NCBI RefSeq assembly: GCF_029167645.1
Contig: NZ_CP119147.1
Span: 930,001-994,000 of the forward strand
Source: Streptomyces sp. AM 2-1-1
Lineage (GTDB): Bacteria; Actinomycetota; Actinomycetes; Streptomycetales; Streptomycetaceae
Length of the DNA stretch: 64,000 nt
Direction: 5' to 3'
Part shown: positions 24,696 through 33,587 of the stretch, one piece after another
How the letters are laid out: each line of letters opens with the position of its first letter
Numbering within the stretch: the first letter of the stretch is position 1
Notes under the pieces: model-generated
The model's database searches: none
What the model was told of the DNA's origin: nothing
Seen by the model: the letters and a program-made list of their open reading frames with translations, nothing else
Program-made: the position numbers and the translations under genes

Positions 24696-25484
24696 TCAGC
24701 CTTCTCCGACGGCCGCTTCTATCTGCTGGACGACCCGCCACATCGGGGTGCCGCGCTGCGCGACCATGACGATGACATCCCGTTCGGGACCCTCCGGTCC
24801 GTCAGGGACGAGGGCGTCGGGGCCGGCCTGCGCCGGGTCCGTCCGGTCCGCGGGGACCGGCGGACCGGACCACAGGTCGCGGACCAGGTCGAGGGCGTGC
24901 TCCACGGCCTCGTGCACGTCGCCCACCCCGCCCGAACGCAACCAGAGCCGCAGCCCGTTGTTGTGCGCCGCCACCACCGAGGCGGCGGCCACCTCGGCGC
25001 GCAGCGCACCGTCCGGCAGATCCCGGTACGCGCGCCGGAGGTGGCCGGCGTAGGTCTGCTCGTACCGCCGCACGACGGAGAGTTCATAGGTCCGCAGCCC
25101 CGGCACCTCACGGGTCAGCCGGTAGCGCCGGACCGAGAATTCGGGTTTGGCCGCGTACATGCCCAGCACGATCCGCGCGGCGTCGCAGACCGTGCCGACC
25201 GGGTCGGCGCCCGCGGTGCCGCTCGCGCCCTTCGCGTCCTGTGCTTCCTCGGCGGCGGCGAGGAATGCCGTCGTCTCGGCGAGGCAGCTCTCGTGGTCGG
25301 GGAAGACCACGTCCTCCTTCGAGGGGAAGTAACGGAAGAAAGACCGGCGTCCGACCCCGGCGCGCGCCACGATGTCGTCCACGGTGGTCCGCTCGAAGCC
25401 CTTCTCCACGAAGAGCTCGAACGCCGCCGCGGCGAGCACCTCCCGCATGGGGGCCTTCTTCGCTGGTCTGCGCGCATCGGTCAT
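24696..25484 (-). CDS. TetR family regulator controlling etfBA and the OB-fold gene
   Basis: A 262-residue TetR protein. The N-terminal helix-turn-helix is at about residues 30-60 (TTVDDIVARAGVGRRSFFRYF). The ligand domain is long for the family, with a proline-rich stretch near the C-terminus. It lies between two target promoters that carry the same double operator. The ATG at 25484 is seven bases after TACCTT on the minus strand, so its own transcript may be leaderless. Operator B1 covers the matching -35 region, which suggests autorepression. Acyl-CoA-responsive TetR regulators beside etf genes are known; the ligand here is not evident. Confidence 0.9.
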   Translation of the reverse strand: MTDARRPAKKAPMREVLAAAAFELFVEKGFERTTVDDIVARAGVGRRSFFRYFPSKEDVVFPDHESCLAETTAFLAAAEEAQDAKGASGTAGADPVGTVCDAARIVLGMYAAKPEFSVRRYRLTREVPGLRTYELSVVRRYEQTYAGHLRRAYRDLPDGALRAEVAAASVVAAHNNGLRLWLRSGGVGDVHEAVEHALDLVRDLWSGPPVPADRTDPAQAGPDALVPDGPEGPERDVIVMVAQRGTPMWRVVQQIEAAVGEG

Positions 25485-25516
25485 GCCGCGCAAGGTAGCA
25501 CCGGACGCCACGATCT

Positions 25517-25529
25517 GGCACTGGGTACC
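25517..25529. promoter_or_regulatory. TetR operator B1, GGCACTGGGTACC
   Basis: An imperfect copy of A1, located just before the -35 box of the etfB promoter and over the presumed -35 of the regulator's own promoter. Confidence 0.6.
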
Positions 25530-25558
25530 TTTACAGAGGGTACTGAGTGTCATAATCT
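25530..25558 (+). promoter_or_regulatory. etfBA promoter, TTTACA-N17-TAATCT
   Basis: A -35 box at 25530-25535 and a -10 box at 25553-25558 are separated by 17 bases. This is the best sigma-HrdB-like promoter in the window. Operator B2 fills the spacer, so bound regulator would block RNA polymerase. Confidence 0.65.
25539..25551. promoter_or_regulatory. TetR operator B2, GGTACTGAGTGTC
   Basis: A copy of A2 between the -35 and -10 of the etfB promoter, starting 22 bases after B1. Confidence 0.6.
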
Positions 25559-25593
25559 CGACACTACGACCACCACCAGGTAGGAGAGCCGGC

Positions 25594-26379
25594 GTGAGCT
25601 TGAGGATCGTTGTCTGTGTGAAGTACGTGCCCGACGCGTCCGGTGAGCGGGGGTTCGCGGATGATCTGACGGTGGACCGTGAGGATGCGGACGGTCTGTT
25701 GTCGGAGCTGGACGAGTACGCGGTCGAGCAGGCGTTGCGGATCGCGGACGCGGCGGACGGGGCGGAGGTCACGGTGGTGACCGTGGGTCCCGGGGACGCG
25801 AAGGACGCGTTGCGCAAGGCGTTGTCGATGGGTGCGGAGAGGGCGGTGCACGTCGAGGACGATTCTCTGCACGGCAGTGATGTGATGGGGACGTCGCTGG
25901 TGCTGGCGAAGGCGGTCGAGAGGACGGGCTTCGATCTGGTGATCTGCGGGATGGCGTCGACGGACGGCACGATGGGGGTGCTGCCGGCGGTGCTGGCGGA
26001 GCGTCTGGGTGTGGCGCAGGTGACGTTGTTGTCGCAGGTGGCGGTGGCGGGTGGCACGGTGACCGGGCGGCGTGACGGGGACGCGGCGTCGGAGGAGCTG
26101 GAGGCGCCGTTGCCGGCGGTGGTGTCGGTGACCGACCAGTCGGGCGAGGCGCGTTACCCGTCGTTCAAGGGGATCATGGCGGCGAAGAAGAAGCCGGTCG
26201 AGGCGCTGGATCTGGATGATCTGGGGATCGGTGCGGACGAGGTGGGTCTGGCGGGTGCGTGGACGGTGGTCGACGCGGCGGTGGCGCGTCCGGCGCGGAC
26301 GGCGGGCACGATCGTGAAGGACGAGGGTGAGGGCGGCAGGCGGCTGGCCGAGTTCCTCGTGGGCCAGAAGTTCATCTGA
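25594..26379 (+). CDS. etfB: Electron transfer flavoprotein beta subunit
   Basis: The 261-residue beta subunit of the AMP/FAD-carrying flavoprotein that accepts electrons from acyl-CoA dehydrogenases and passes them to the quinone pool. It starts SLRIVVCVKYVPD, and has the family segment ELDEYAVEQALRIAD and the adenine-binding VICGMASTDGTMGVLPAVLAE region. The GTG at 25594 has a taggag ribosome site. Third codon positions are mainly G (GTG, GCG, CGG), unlike the C-ending codons of flanking genes. It forms an operon with etfA and is controlled from the operator promoter upstream. Confidence 0.96.
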   Translation: MSLRIVVCVKYVPDASGERGFADDLTVDREDADGLLSELDEYAVEQALRIADAADGAEVTVVTVGPGDAKDALRKALSMGAERAVHVEDDSLHGSDVMGTSLVLAKAVERTGFDLVICGMASTDGTMGVLPAVLAERLGVAQVTLLSQVAVAGGTVTGRRDGDAASEELEAPLPAVVSVTDQSGEARYPSFKGIMAAKKKPVEALDLDDLGIGADEVGLAGAWTVVDAAVARPARTAGTIVKDEGEGGRRLAEFLVGQKFI

Positions 26380-26489
26380 CGCGGCCGCGCCTCTGGTGCG
26401 GGGTGCCCGGGTGACGGGGTGGTGGGGATGCCCGCTCACCGTTCTGCCTTTCTCTTTTCGTCTCTGGTTTCGCAGGAAGTGGATGTGTC

Positions 26490-27449
26490 ATGGCTGAGGT
26501 TCTGGTTGTTGTCGATCATGTGGACGGTGCGGTCCGTAAGCCCACGCTGGAGTTGTTGACGCTGGCGCGGCGGATCGGTGATCCGGTCGCGGTGGTGCTG
26601 GGTGCGGGTGCGGCGGACACGGTGGGTGTGCTGGCGGAGCACGGTGCGGTGCGGGTGCTGACGTCGTCGGAGCAGCGGTTCGCGGAGTATCTGGTGGTGC
26701 CGAAGGTCGACGCGTTGCAGGCGGCGGTGGCGGTGGTCGAGCCGGTGGCGGTGCTGGTGGTGTCGTCGGCGGAGGGCAAGGAGGTCGCGGCGCGGCTGGC
26801 GGTGCGGATCGGTTCGGGGATCATCACGGACGCGGTGGATCTGGAGGCGGGTGAGTCGGGTCCGGTGGCGACGCAGTCGGCGTTCGCGGCGTCGTTCTCG
26901 GTGAAGTCGCGGGTTTCGCGGGGGGTGCCGGTGATCACGGTGAAGCCGAACTCGGCGCCGGTGGAGCCGGTGGTGGCGGCGGGTGCGGTGGAGGAGCTGG
27001 TGGTGGAGTTCGGTGCGGTGGCGGGTGCGAAGGTGTTGTCGCGGACGCCGCGTGCCGCGTCGGGGCGTCCGGAGCTGACGGAGGCGGCGATCGTGGTGTC
27101 GGGTGGGCGGGGTGTCAACGGTGCGGAGAACTTCGCGGTGATCGAGGCGCTCGCGGACTCGCTCGGTGCGGCGGTCGGTGCGTCGCGGGCGGCGGTCGAC
27201 GCGGGGTGGTACCCGCACACCAACCAGGTCGGGCAGACGGGCAAGTCCGTTTCCCCGCAGCTCTACATCGCGTCGGGGATCTCGGGTGCGATCCAGCACC
27301 GGGCGGGTATGCAGACCTCGAAGACGATCGTCGCGGTCAACAAGGACGCCGAGGCCCCGATCTTCGAACTCGTCGACTACGGCGTCGTCGGTGACCTGTT
27401 CACCGTCGTCCCCCAGCTCACCGAGGAGATCAACGCCCGCAAGGGCTGA
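26490..27449 (+). CDS. etfA: Electron transfer flavoprotein alpha subunit
   Basis: The 319-residue alpha subunit, which binds FAD. The C-terminal ETF domain reads [10 protein letters not shown], then [20 protein letters not shown], and ends with the FAD-binding [20 protein letters not shown] segment. A ribosome site aggaag stands ahead of the ATG after a pyrimidine-rich 110-base gap behind etfB. G-ending codons dominate until about 27,200, and then usage switches to the C-ending pattern for the last 80 codons. The gene should act with etfB and with acyl-CoA dehydrogenases such as the one at 29-1234. Confidence 0.96.
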   Translation: MAEVLVVVDHVDGAVRKPTLELLTLARRIGDPVAVVLGAGAADTVGVLAEHGAVRVLTSSEQRFAEYLVVPKVDALQAAVAVVEPVAVLVVSSAEGKEVAARLAVRIGSGIITDAVDLEAGESGPVATQSAFAASFSVKSRVSRGVPVITVKPNSAPVEPVVAAGAVEELVVEFGAVAGAKVLSRTPRAASGRPELTEAAIVVSGGRGVNGAENFAVIEALADSLGAAVGASRAAVDAGWYPHTNQVGQTGKSVSPQLYIASGISGAIQHRAGMQTSKTIVAVNKDAEAPIFELVDYGVVGDLFTVVPQLTEEINARKG

Positions 27450-27559
27450 ACCACACCCCCGCGACGACCCTCGCGGAGGACCACGCACGGCCACGGGCCG
27501 GGACCACGCGGACACCCCACGCGGCCCCGGCCCTGTCGTGTGCACGGGGTGGGGCCGCA

Positions 27560-27611
27560 CCTGAAGGGCTCGCGGGGACCTAAGGTGATGCTCCCCCGCA
27601 AGCCCTTCAGG
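27560..27611 (+). terminator. Hairpin terminator of etfBA
   Basis: An 18-bp stem with one mismatch (27560-27577 with 27594-27611) and a 16-base loop, 110 bases after the etfA stop and ahead of the M20 gene. Confidence 0.75.
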
Positions 27612-27736
27612 GTCCGCGGTGGACCGCCCGACGCCCGAAGGCGGCGCGCCGCCTAGCCCGTACCGCACACGTTCAGTCGCGAGCCCGTCGTCTCCCGCCT
27701 GCCGACCGGTCTCCTCGCGGCGCCCATGGAGCCGTC

Positions 27737-28933
27737 ATGACCCGAGCGATACCGCCGCACACCCGCGTCCGTGCCACCGTGGACGGCTGGGCCGACCGGC
27801 TCCTCTCCCTCAGCCACGCCCTGCACGCCGAGCCCGAGACGGCGTTCGAGGAGCACGCGTCGGTGGCGCGTCTCGGCGCTCTGCTGCGGGAGGCGGGCTT
27901 CGAGGTCGCGGAGGGGGTGCACGGACTGCCGACCGCGCTGACCGCGACCTACGGCAGCGGCGGACCGACCATAGGAGTCTGCGCGGAGTACGACGCGCTG
28001 CCGGGCCTCGGGCACGCCTGCGGGCACAACGTCATCTGCGCCGCCTCCGCCGGGGCCGCCGTCGCGCTGCGGCCCCTCGCCGACGAACTGGGCTTCCGCG
28101 TCAAGGTGATCGGCAGCCCCGCCGAGGAAGAGGGCGGCGGGAAGGTGCTGTTGCTGGAGCGCGGCGCCTTCGACGACGTCACCGTGGCGATGATGGCCCA
28201 CCCCGAACGCCACGACCACTGCCGGGCGGAGAACTCCTCCCCCGCCGTCAGCCGCTTCCGCATCACCTTCGAAGGGCGGGCCTCGCACGCCGCCGCCGCA
28301 CCCGAACGCGCGCTCAACGCCGCGGACGCGGCGGTCGTCGCCCAGGTGGCGGTCGGGCTGCTCCGCCAACAGGTGGCGGGAGACTGCCGGATCGCGGGAA
28401 TCGTCACCGACGGAGGCACGGTCAGCAACATCATCCCCGAGAGCAGCACCCTCCACTACGAGGTACGGACACCGTCCGCCGAGCAGTTGGACGGACTCAA
28501 GGAGCGCGTCCTCAACTGCTTCCGGGGCGCGGCGATCGCCACCGGAACCACGATGAGCGTGCACTCCACCCAGCCCGACTACCTCGACCTGCGCCACGAC
28601 CCCTGGCTGATGCACGCGTACGGGCGCCACATCACGGCGCTCGGGCGCACGCCCCGTGTCCCGTCCGACGGCACGGCGCCGCCGGGCGGCTCGACGGACA
28701 TGGGTAACGTCACGCACATCCTGCCGGCCATCCACCCCTCCATCGGCATTCTCGGTGCCGAAGGAACGCCGCACACCCGGCAGTTCGCCGCCGAGGCGAT
28801 CTCCCCGGCCGCCGATCGGGCGGTACTGGACGCGGCGAAGGCGCTCGCCCTCACCGCTGTGGACCTCGTGCTCGACGAGGAGCAGTGCGCCACGGTCCTC
28901 GCGGCCCACCGCGAAAGGCTCGCGCGGACCTGA
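27737..28933 (+). CDS. M20 family metallo-amidohydrolase
   Basis: A 398-residue zinc/manganese amidohydrolase of the M20D (aminoacylase, AbgA/AbgB-like) type. GVCAEYDALPGLGHACGHN carries the first metal ligands, and SPAEEEGGGK supplies the catalytic and bridging glutamates. A dimerisation domain follows (HAAAAPERALNAADAAVV). The family hydrolyses N-acyl amino acids and aminobenzoyl-glutamate-type amides. It begins a gene-poor stretch after the etf terminator and lies convergent to the IclR gene, so an aromatic amide is possible but unproven. Confidence 0.9.
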   Translation: MTRAIPPHTRVRATVDGWADRLLSLSHALHAEPETAFEEHASVARLGALLREAGFEVAEGVHGLPTALTATYGSGGPTIGVCAEYDALPGLGHACGHNVICAASAGAAVALRPLADELGFRVKVIGSPAEEEGGGKVLLLERGAFDDVTVAMMAHPERHDHCRAENSSPAVSRFRITFEGRASHAAAAPERALNAADAAVVAQVAVGLLRQQVAGDCRIAGIVTDGGTVSNIIPESSTLHYEVRTPSAEQLDGLKERVLNCFRGAAIATGTTMSVHSTQPDYLDLRHDPWLMHAYGRHITALGRTPRVPSDGTAPPGGSTDMGNVTHILPAIHPSIGILGAEGTPHTRQFAAEAISPAADRAVLDAAKALALTAVDLVLDEEQCATVLAAHRERLART

Positions 28934-29014
28934 GGACGCGGACCGTCCGCCGCGCCGTCCCACACCACCGCCGCCCACGCCGGCACCGCTTCCCCGTACC
29001 ACCCCGCCGCGGTC

Positions 29015-30706
29015 TCACATCACGGCGATCTCCAGGAACCGTGCGGCGATCCGCAGTTCCTCCTCGATCGCCGAGGCCGTCGACCGCAGGCGGGGCAGAA
29101 CCTCGTCCAGGCACTGCCGGCGGGTCCGGCTGCTGCTGTGCATCGCGACGTTCAGCGCCGCGACCGCCGCACCCGTGCGGTCGCGGACCGGAACGGCGAT
29201 CGAGCGCAGGCCCGCTTCCAACTCCTCGTCCACCAGCGCGTACCCCTGCTCCCCCACCCGGTCGATCTCGGCGCCGAGTTCGGCGGTGCCGGTCAGGGTG
29301 CGCGGGGCGAGGACGCGGAGGTCGGCTCCGTCCAGGAAGGCGTTCCGGACGGGGTGGGGGAGGTCCGCCAGCAGCACGCGACCCAAGGAGGTGGCGAAGG
29401 CGGGGAAGCGGGTGCCGACCGTGATGTTGACGCTCATGACGCGACGGGTGGCGGCGCGCGCGACGTACTGCACGCAATCGTCGGAGAGGACCGCGAGGGA
29501 GGCGGAGTCCTTCACGAAGGACGACAGTCGGGCGAGGTGCGGTCGGGCGATCCGGGCGAGGGTGGTGCGCGAGAGTGCGGGGTGGGCGAGTCCGAGGACG
29601 CGCGGGGTCAGCCAGTGGTGGCGTCCGTCGGTCTCCGTGTAGCCGAGGTGGGTGAGGGTGATGAGGGCGCGTCGCGCCGTCGCGCGGGCCAGGCCGGTGG
29701 CCTGCGCCACCTCGGCGAGCGTCAGCCGCTCCGCGCCCGCCCCGAAGGCGGTCAGGACGCCCAGGCCGCGTGCGAGCGACTCGATGAACTCCCGTCCCAG
29801 CTCCTGTTTGGAGGCGGCCGCGCGCCCTGCGAGGGGTTCGGGCACGCGGTACTCCCCCGTCCTCTCGTCCCGCGGGCGCACCAGGGCCTTCTCCATCCCG
29901 GCCGCCGTGGCGCGCAGCCGGTCCAGCAGGGCCTCACGCAGGCCGTCCGCCGTGCTGCGGCTCGTGTGGCTCACCACGCTGAGCACGCACGCCGTACGGC
30001 CGTCGGGGCGGCGCACCGGTACGGACAGCGCGACGAGCCCGGGTTCGATCATCTGGTCGTCCGTCGCCCACCCCTCGCGCAGGGCGGTCTCCGTCCGCCG
30101 GCGGAAGTCCTCCTCCGGGTTCCCGTCACGGCCGGCCGGCATCGACGGGAACATTGATCCGTCGGGGTCGGCGGCGCGGCGGATGCGCCATGCCTCCCAG
30201 TCGTCCGCCTCCCAGTCGGCGGCGAACAGGGCGCCGGGTGCGGTGCGTTCGGCGGGCAGCAGATCACCGATGCGGAAGCTGAGGGACATCGCCCGCCGTC
30301 TGGTGGCCTGGTGGACGAAGCGGACGCCGTCGCCGTCGGGGACCGCCAGGGAGACCGATTCGTCGAGCTCGTCGGCGAGCGCGTTCGCCGGGGGCCCGAG
30401 CAGGGCGGGGAGTCCGGTCGACGCCAGATAGGCGTTGCCCGGCTCCAGCAGCCGGGGGGCCACCACCACGTCCCGGCCGTCGAGGCGTACGTATCCCAGC
30501 CGTGCCAGGGTCGCGGCGATCCGGTCGACGGTGGAGCGCGCCAGTCCGGTGGCCTTCTCCAGGCCGCTGAGGCTGACGGGGCCGCCGTCCGCGCCGGCGA
30601 GCAGTTCCAGGACGGCGAGCCCGCGCATCAGCGGGGCGACGGCTTCGGCGGGGGCGCCGGTCCCGGCTGCTGCTCCGAGACCGCGTTCGGACCGGGTCGG
30701 TGGCAT
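29015..30706 (-). CDS. IclR-type regulator with two fused IclR units
   Basis: A 563-residue protein containing two complete IclR modules in tandem. The first HTH lies at about residues 25-85 (LSGLEKATGLARSTVDRIAA) with its ligand domain to about 280. The second HTH begins near 315 (LTLAEVAQATGLARATARRAL), followed by a second ligand domain up to the C-terminus. Ordinary IclR proteins are 250-280 residues, so this acts as a covalent dimer. It is divergent from pcaIJ with a symmetric operator between them, so it should regulate beta-ketoadipate metabolism. A similar double-IclR gene next to pcaIJ is found in other streptomycetes, as I recall. The ATG at 30706 begins MPPTRSERG. Confidence 0.9.
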   Translation of the reverse strand: MPPTRSERGLGAAAGTGAPAEAVAPLMRGLAVLELLAGADGGPVSLSGLEKATGLARSTVDRIAATLARLGYVRLDGRDVVVAPRLLEPGNAYLASTGLPALLGPPANALADELDESVSLAVPDGDGVRFVHQATRRRAMSLSFRIGDLLPAERTAPGALFAADWEADDWEAWRIRRAADPDGSMFPSMPAGRDGNPEEDFRRRTETALREGWATDDQMIEPGLVALSVPVRRPDGRTACVLSVVSHTSRSTADGLREALLDRLRATAAGMEKALVRPRDERTGEYRVPEPLAGRAAASKQELGREFIESLARGLGVLTAFGAGAERLTLAEVAQATGLARATARRALITLTHLGYTETDGRHHWLTPRVLGLAHPALSRTTLARIARPHLARLSSFVKDSASLAVLSDDCVQYVARAATRRVMSVNITVGTRFPAFATSLGRVLLADLPHPVRNAFLDGADLRVLAPRTLTGTAELGAEIDRVGEQGYALVDEELEAGLRSIAVPVRDRTGAAVAALNVAMHSSSRTRRQCLDEVLPRLRSTASAIEEELRIAARFLEIAVM

Positions 30707-30798
30707 CTGCTCTCCGTCGTCCGTCGGGGCCCACCGTACGGATCGCGGTGCGCGCGGCGGGAGGCCGCTCCGGTGCTGCCGGAACGCGGGCAGCACCG

Positions 30799-30827
30799 TT
30801 GACATCCCTCCGGTCTGCTTGCAGACT
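30799..30827 (+). promoter_or_regulatory. Candidate pcaIJ promoter, TTGACA-N17-CAGACT
   Basis: An exact TTGACA at 30799-30804 is followed after 17 bases by CAGACT at 30822-30827, a one-base departure from TANNNT. It points toward pcaI and lies just before the symmetric operator. Confidence 0.5.
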
Positions 30828-30837
30828 CCCACCACCA

Positions 30838-30857
30838 TAGTGAATAAAACTTCACTA
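30838..30857. promoter_or_regulatory. IclR operator, TAGTGAA-N6-TTCACTA
   Basis: Perfect 7-base inverted repeats with a 6-base AT-rich spacer (TAAAAC), in the divergent region between the double-IclR gene and pcaI. It is AT-rich against a GC-rich background, downstream of the pcaI -10 and close to the regulator's own promoter. Confidence 0.65.
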
Positions 30858-30889
30858 CGCGAACACAATGGGAGTGGGGGTCTCCGCAC

Positions 30890-31660
30890 ATGGACAAGGT
30901 GGTCGCTTCGGCGGCGCTCGCCGTGAGGGGCATGTCCGACGGCGCCTCGCTCGCGGTCGGCGGTTTCGGGCTCAGCGGTGTGCCGACCGAGCTGATCGGC
31001 GCGGTGCACCGGGCGGGGATCCGGGACCTGCGGGTCGTCTCGAACAACTGCGGCGCGATGGACACGGGGCTCGCGGTGCTGCTGGCCGACGGTCGGATCA
31101 GCCGGGTCACCGGCTCGTACATCGGCGCGAACAAGGAGTTCGCCCGGCAGTACCTCGCAGGAGAGCTGGAGGTCGAACTGATCCCGCAGGGGACGCTGGC
31201 CGAGCGGCTGCGGGCCGGTGGCGCGGGCATACCCGCCTTCTACACACCCGCCGGTGTCGGCACCCAGGTGGCCGAGGGCGGTCTCCCCTGGCGGTACGAC
31301 GGCGACGGCGGCGTGGCCCTGGCCTCCCCGGCCAAGGAGGTGCGGGCGTTCGACGGTACGGAGTACGTACTGGAACGCGCCATCCGTACCGACTTCGCGC
31401 TCGTCCGGGCGGCGAAGGGCGACCGCCACGGCAACCTCGTCTTCAACAAGGCCGCGCGCAACTTCAACCCGCTCGCCGCGACCGCGGGGCGCATCACCCT
31501 CGCGGAGGTCGAGGAGCTGGTCGAGCCGGGCGAGATCGATCCGGACCACGTCCATCTGCCCGGCATCTTCGTCCAGCGGGTGATCGCCCTGACGCCGGAG
31601 CAGGCCGCGGACAAGAAGATCGAGAAGCGGACCGTGACCGAGTGGGAGGACCGGAGCTGA
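30890..31660 (+). CDS. pcaI: 3-oxoadipate CoA-transferase subunit A
   Basis: The 256-residue alpha subunit of the succinyl-CoA:3-oxoadipate CoA-transferase, which activates beta-ketoadipate with CoA from succinyl-CoA. The glycine-rich [13 protein letters not shown] motif is near residue 21-33, and [15 protein letters not shown] is in the middle. Function as the pca enzyme, rather than the acetoacetate enzyme, is inferred from the neighbouring pobA and regulator. It overlaps pcaJ by one base (TGATG). Confidence 0.92.
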   Translation: MDKVVASAALAVRGMSDGASLAVGGFGLSGVPTELIGAVHRAGIRDLRVVSNNCGAMDTGLAVLLADGRISRVTGSYIGANKEFARQYLAGELEVELIPQGTLAERLRAGGAGIPAFYTPAGVGTQVAEGGLPWRYDGDGGVALASPAKEVRAFDGTEYVLERAIRTDFALVRAAKGDRHGNLVFNKAARNFNPLAATAGRITLAEVEELVEPGEIDPDHVHLPGIFVQRVIALTPEQAADKKIEKRTVTEWEDRS

Positions 31661-32313
31661 TGGCCTGGAACAGGAACGAGATGGCCGCACGGGCCGCCGC
31701 CGAACTGCGCGACGGCGAGTACGTCAACCTCGGCATCGGGCTCCCGACGCTGATCCCGAACCACCTGCCACCGGGCGTGGAGGTGGTCCTGGAGTCGGAG
31801 AACGGCATCCTCGGCACCGGCAGGTTCCCCCACGAGGACGAGGTGGACCCGGACCTGATCAACGCCGGCAAGGAGACCGTCACGGTGCTGCCCGGGGCGT
31901 CCTTCTTCGACTCGGGGCTCTCCTTCTCCATGATCCGCGGTGGGCACATCGACACCGCCGTGCTCGGCGCCATGGAGGTCTCGGCCGGTGGAGACCTGGC
32001 CAACTGGGCGGTTCCCGGGAAGCTCGTCACGGGGATCGGCGGCGCCATGGACCTGGTGCACGGCGCCCGGCGCGTCATCGTGACCATGACGCACACGGCG
32101 AAGGACGGCACTCCGAAGATCGTCGAGCGGTGCACCCTTCCGCTCACCGGGAAGGCGTGCGTCCACCGGATCATCACCGATCTCGCCGTGATCGACGTGA
32201 CCGACGAGGGACTGGTCCTGGTGGAGACGGCCCCCGGCGTGGACGTCGAGGAAGTCCTCGCGCGGACGGCGGCGCCGCTGCGCACGGCCGCACCCGTCGC
32301 CGCCGAGCACTGA
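31660..32313 (+). CDS. pcaJ: 3-oxoadipate CoA-transferase subunit B
   Basis: The 217-residue beta subunit of the CoA-transferase. It has [14 protein letters not shown] near residue 23 and the catalytic glutamate in [13 protein letters not shown], where a covalent glutamyl-CoA forms. The short gap to pobA (57 bases) suggests a three-gene operon pcaI-pcaJ-pobA, linking 4-hydroxybenzoate hydroxylation to the end of the protocatechuate branch. The ring-cleaving pca genes are not in this window. Confidence 0.93.
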   Translation: MAWNRNEMAARAAAELRDGEYVNLGIGLPTLIPNHLPPGVEVVLESENGILGTGRFPHEDEVDPDLINAGKETVTVLPGASFFDSGLSFSMIRGGHIDTAVLGAMEVSAGGDLANWAVPGKLVTGIGGAMDLVHGARRVIVTMTHTAKDGTPKIVERCTLPLTGKACVHRIITDLAVIDVTDEGLVLVETAPGVDVEEVLARTAAPLRTAAPVAAEH

Positions 32314-32370
32314 TCGTCCCCTCAGCACACCTCACGAGCACCCTTCCCGACAGACCGAGGAGAACCACCC

Positions 32371-33546
32371 ATGCACACCACCGTCGGCATCATCGGCGGC
32401 GGTCCGTCCGGACTGTTGCTGGCCCGCCTCCTCCACCGGGCCGGCATCGACTGCGTCGTCCTGGAGAGCCGCGACCGCGCCTACGTCGAGCAGCGCCAGC
32501 GCGCCGGCATCCTCGAACAGTCCACGGTCGACGCCCTGCGCGAGGCCGGAGCGGCCGGACGGCTGGACGCCGAAGGGCTGGTGCACGACGGTATCGAACT
32601 GCGCTGGGACGGTGGCCGCTCCCACCGGGTCGACTTCCCGTCGCTCACCTCGGGCCGCCGGGTGTGGGTGTACGCGCAGACCGAGGTGGTCAAGGACCTC
32701 GTCGCCCTCCAGCTGGCGGACGGTCCGCCGCTCCGCTTCGGGGCGAAGGCCGTGTCGGTCGAGGGCGTCGAGACCGACCGGCCGGTGGTGACCTACGTCC
32801 ACGAGGGCCGGACCAAGACCCTCACCTGCGACTACGTCGTCGGGTGCGACGGTTTCCACGGGGTGGCCCGGGCCGCGGTGCCCGATACGGCGAGGACGAC
32901 GTACGAGCGGGTGTACCCGTACTCCTGGCTCGGCATCCTGGCCGATGTGCCGCCCTCCTGCGAGGAGTTGATCTACGCGCACTCCTCACGCGGCTTCGCC
33001 CTGCACAGCATGCGCTCCCCCGAGGTCAGCCGGCTCTACCTCCAGGTCCCCAACGGCACCGACCCGTCCACCTGGTCCGACGCACAGATCTGGGACGAGC
33101 TCGACTTCCGCTTCGCGCGCCGGGGCTGGACGCTGGCCCGTGGGCCGATCACCGCCAAGAACGTTCTGCCGATGAGGAGTTCGGTGACCGAGCCGATGCG
33201 GTTCGGGCGCCTGTTCCTCGCGGGCGACGCCGCGCACATCGTGCCGCCGACCGGCGCGAAGGGCCTCAACCTCGCCGCCGCCGACGTGGTGGTCCTCGCC
33301 CGCGCGCTGGTCCGGTGGCACACGACCGGGTCGACCGATCCGCTCGACGCGTACTCCGACACCTGCCTGCGCCGCGTCTGGCGCGCGGAGCACTTCTCCT
33401 GGTTCATGACGACGACGCTCCACACCGACCCGGAGCAGAGCGGGTTCGACACCCGGCTGCAGGTCTCGCAGCTCGACCGGATCGCCTCGTCACCGCACGC
33501 GGAGGGCGAACTCGCCATGAACTACGCCGGCTTGCCGCTTGCCTGA
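32371..33546 (+). CDS. pobA: 4-hydroxybenzoate 3-monooxygenase
   Basis: A 391-residue FAD monooxygenase that hydroxylates 4-hydroxybenzoate to protocatechuate. The first nucleotide fold starts GIIGGGPSGLLLARLL at residue 6. The DG motif YVVGCDGFHGVAR sits near 155, and the second FAD motif LFLAGDAAHIVPPTGAKGLN is near 280. The length and the ERQRAGILEQ region match PobA. The gaggagaac ribosome site stands before the ATG. It ends 41 bases from the convergent SDR gene, with no hairpin seen. Confidence 0.94.
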   Translation: MHTTVGIIGGGPSGLLLARLLHRAGIDCVVLESRDRAYVEQRQRAGILEQSTVDALREAGAAGRLDAEGLVHDGIELRWDGGRSHRVDFPSLTSGRRVWVYAQTEVVKDLVALQLADGPPLRFGAKAVSVEGVETDRPVVTYVHEGRTKTLTCDYVVGCDGFHGVARAAVPDTARTTYERVYPYSWLGILADVPPSCEELIYAHSSRGFALHSMRSPEVSRLYLQVPNGTDPSTWSDAQIWDELDFRFARRGWTLARGPITAKNVLPMRSSVTEPMRFGRLFLAGDAAHIVPPTGAKGLNLAAADVVVLARALVRWHTTGSTDPLDAYSDTCLRRVWRAEHFSWFMTTTLHTDPEQSGFDTRLQVSQLDRIASSPHAEGELAMNYAGLPLA

Positions 33547-33587
33547 GTCGGGTCCGCGGCTCGAAGGAGGTGCGGCGGGCCCCGTCG

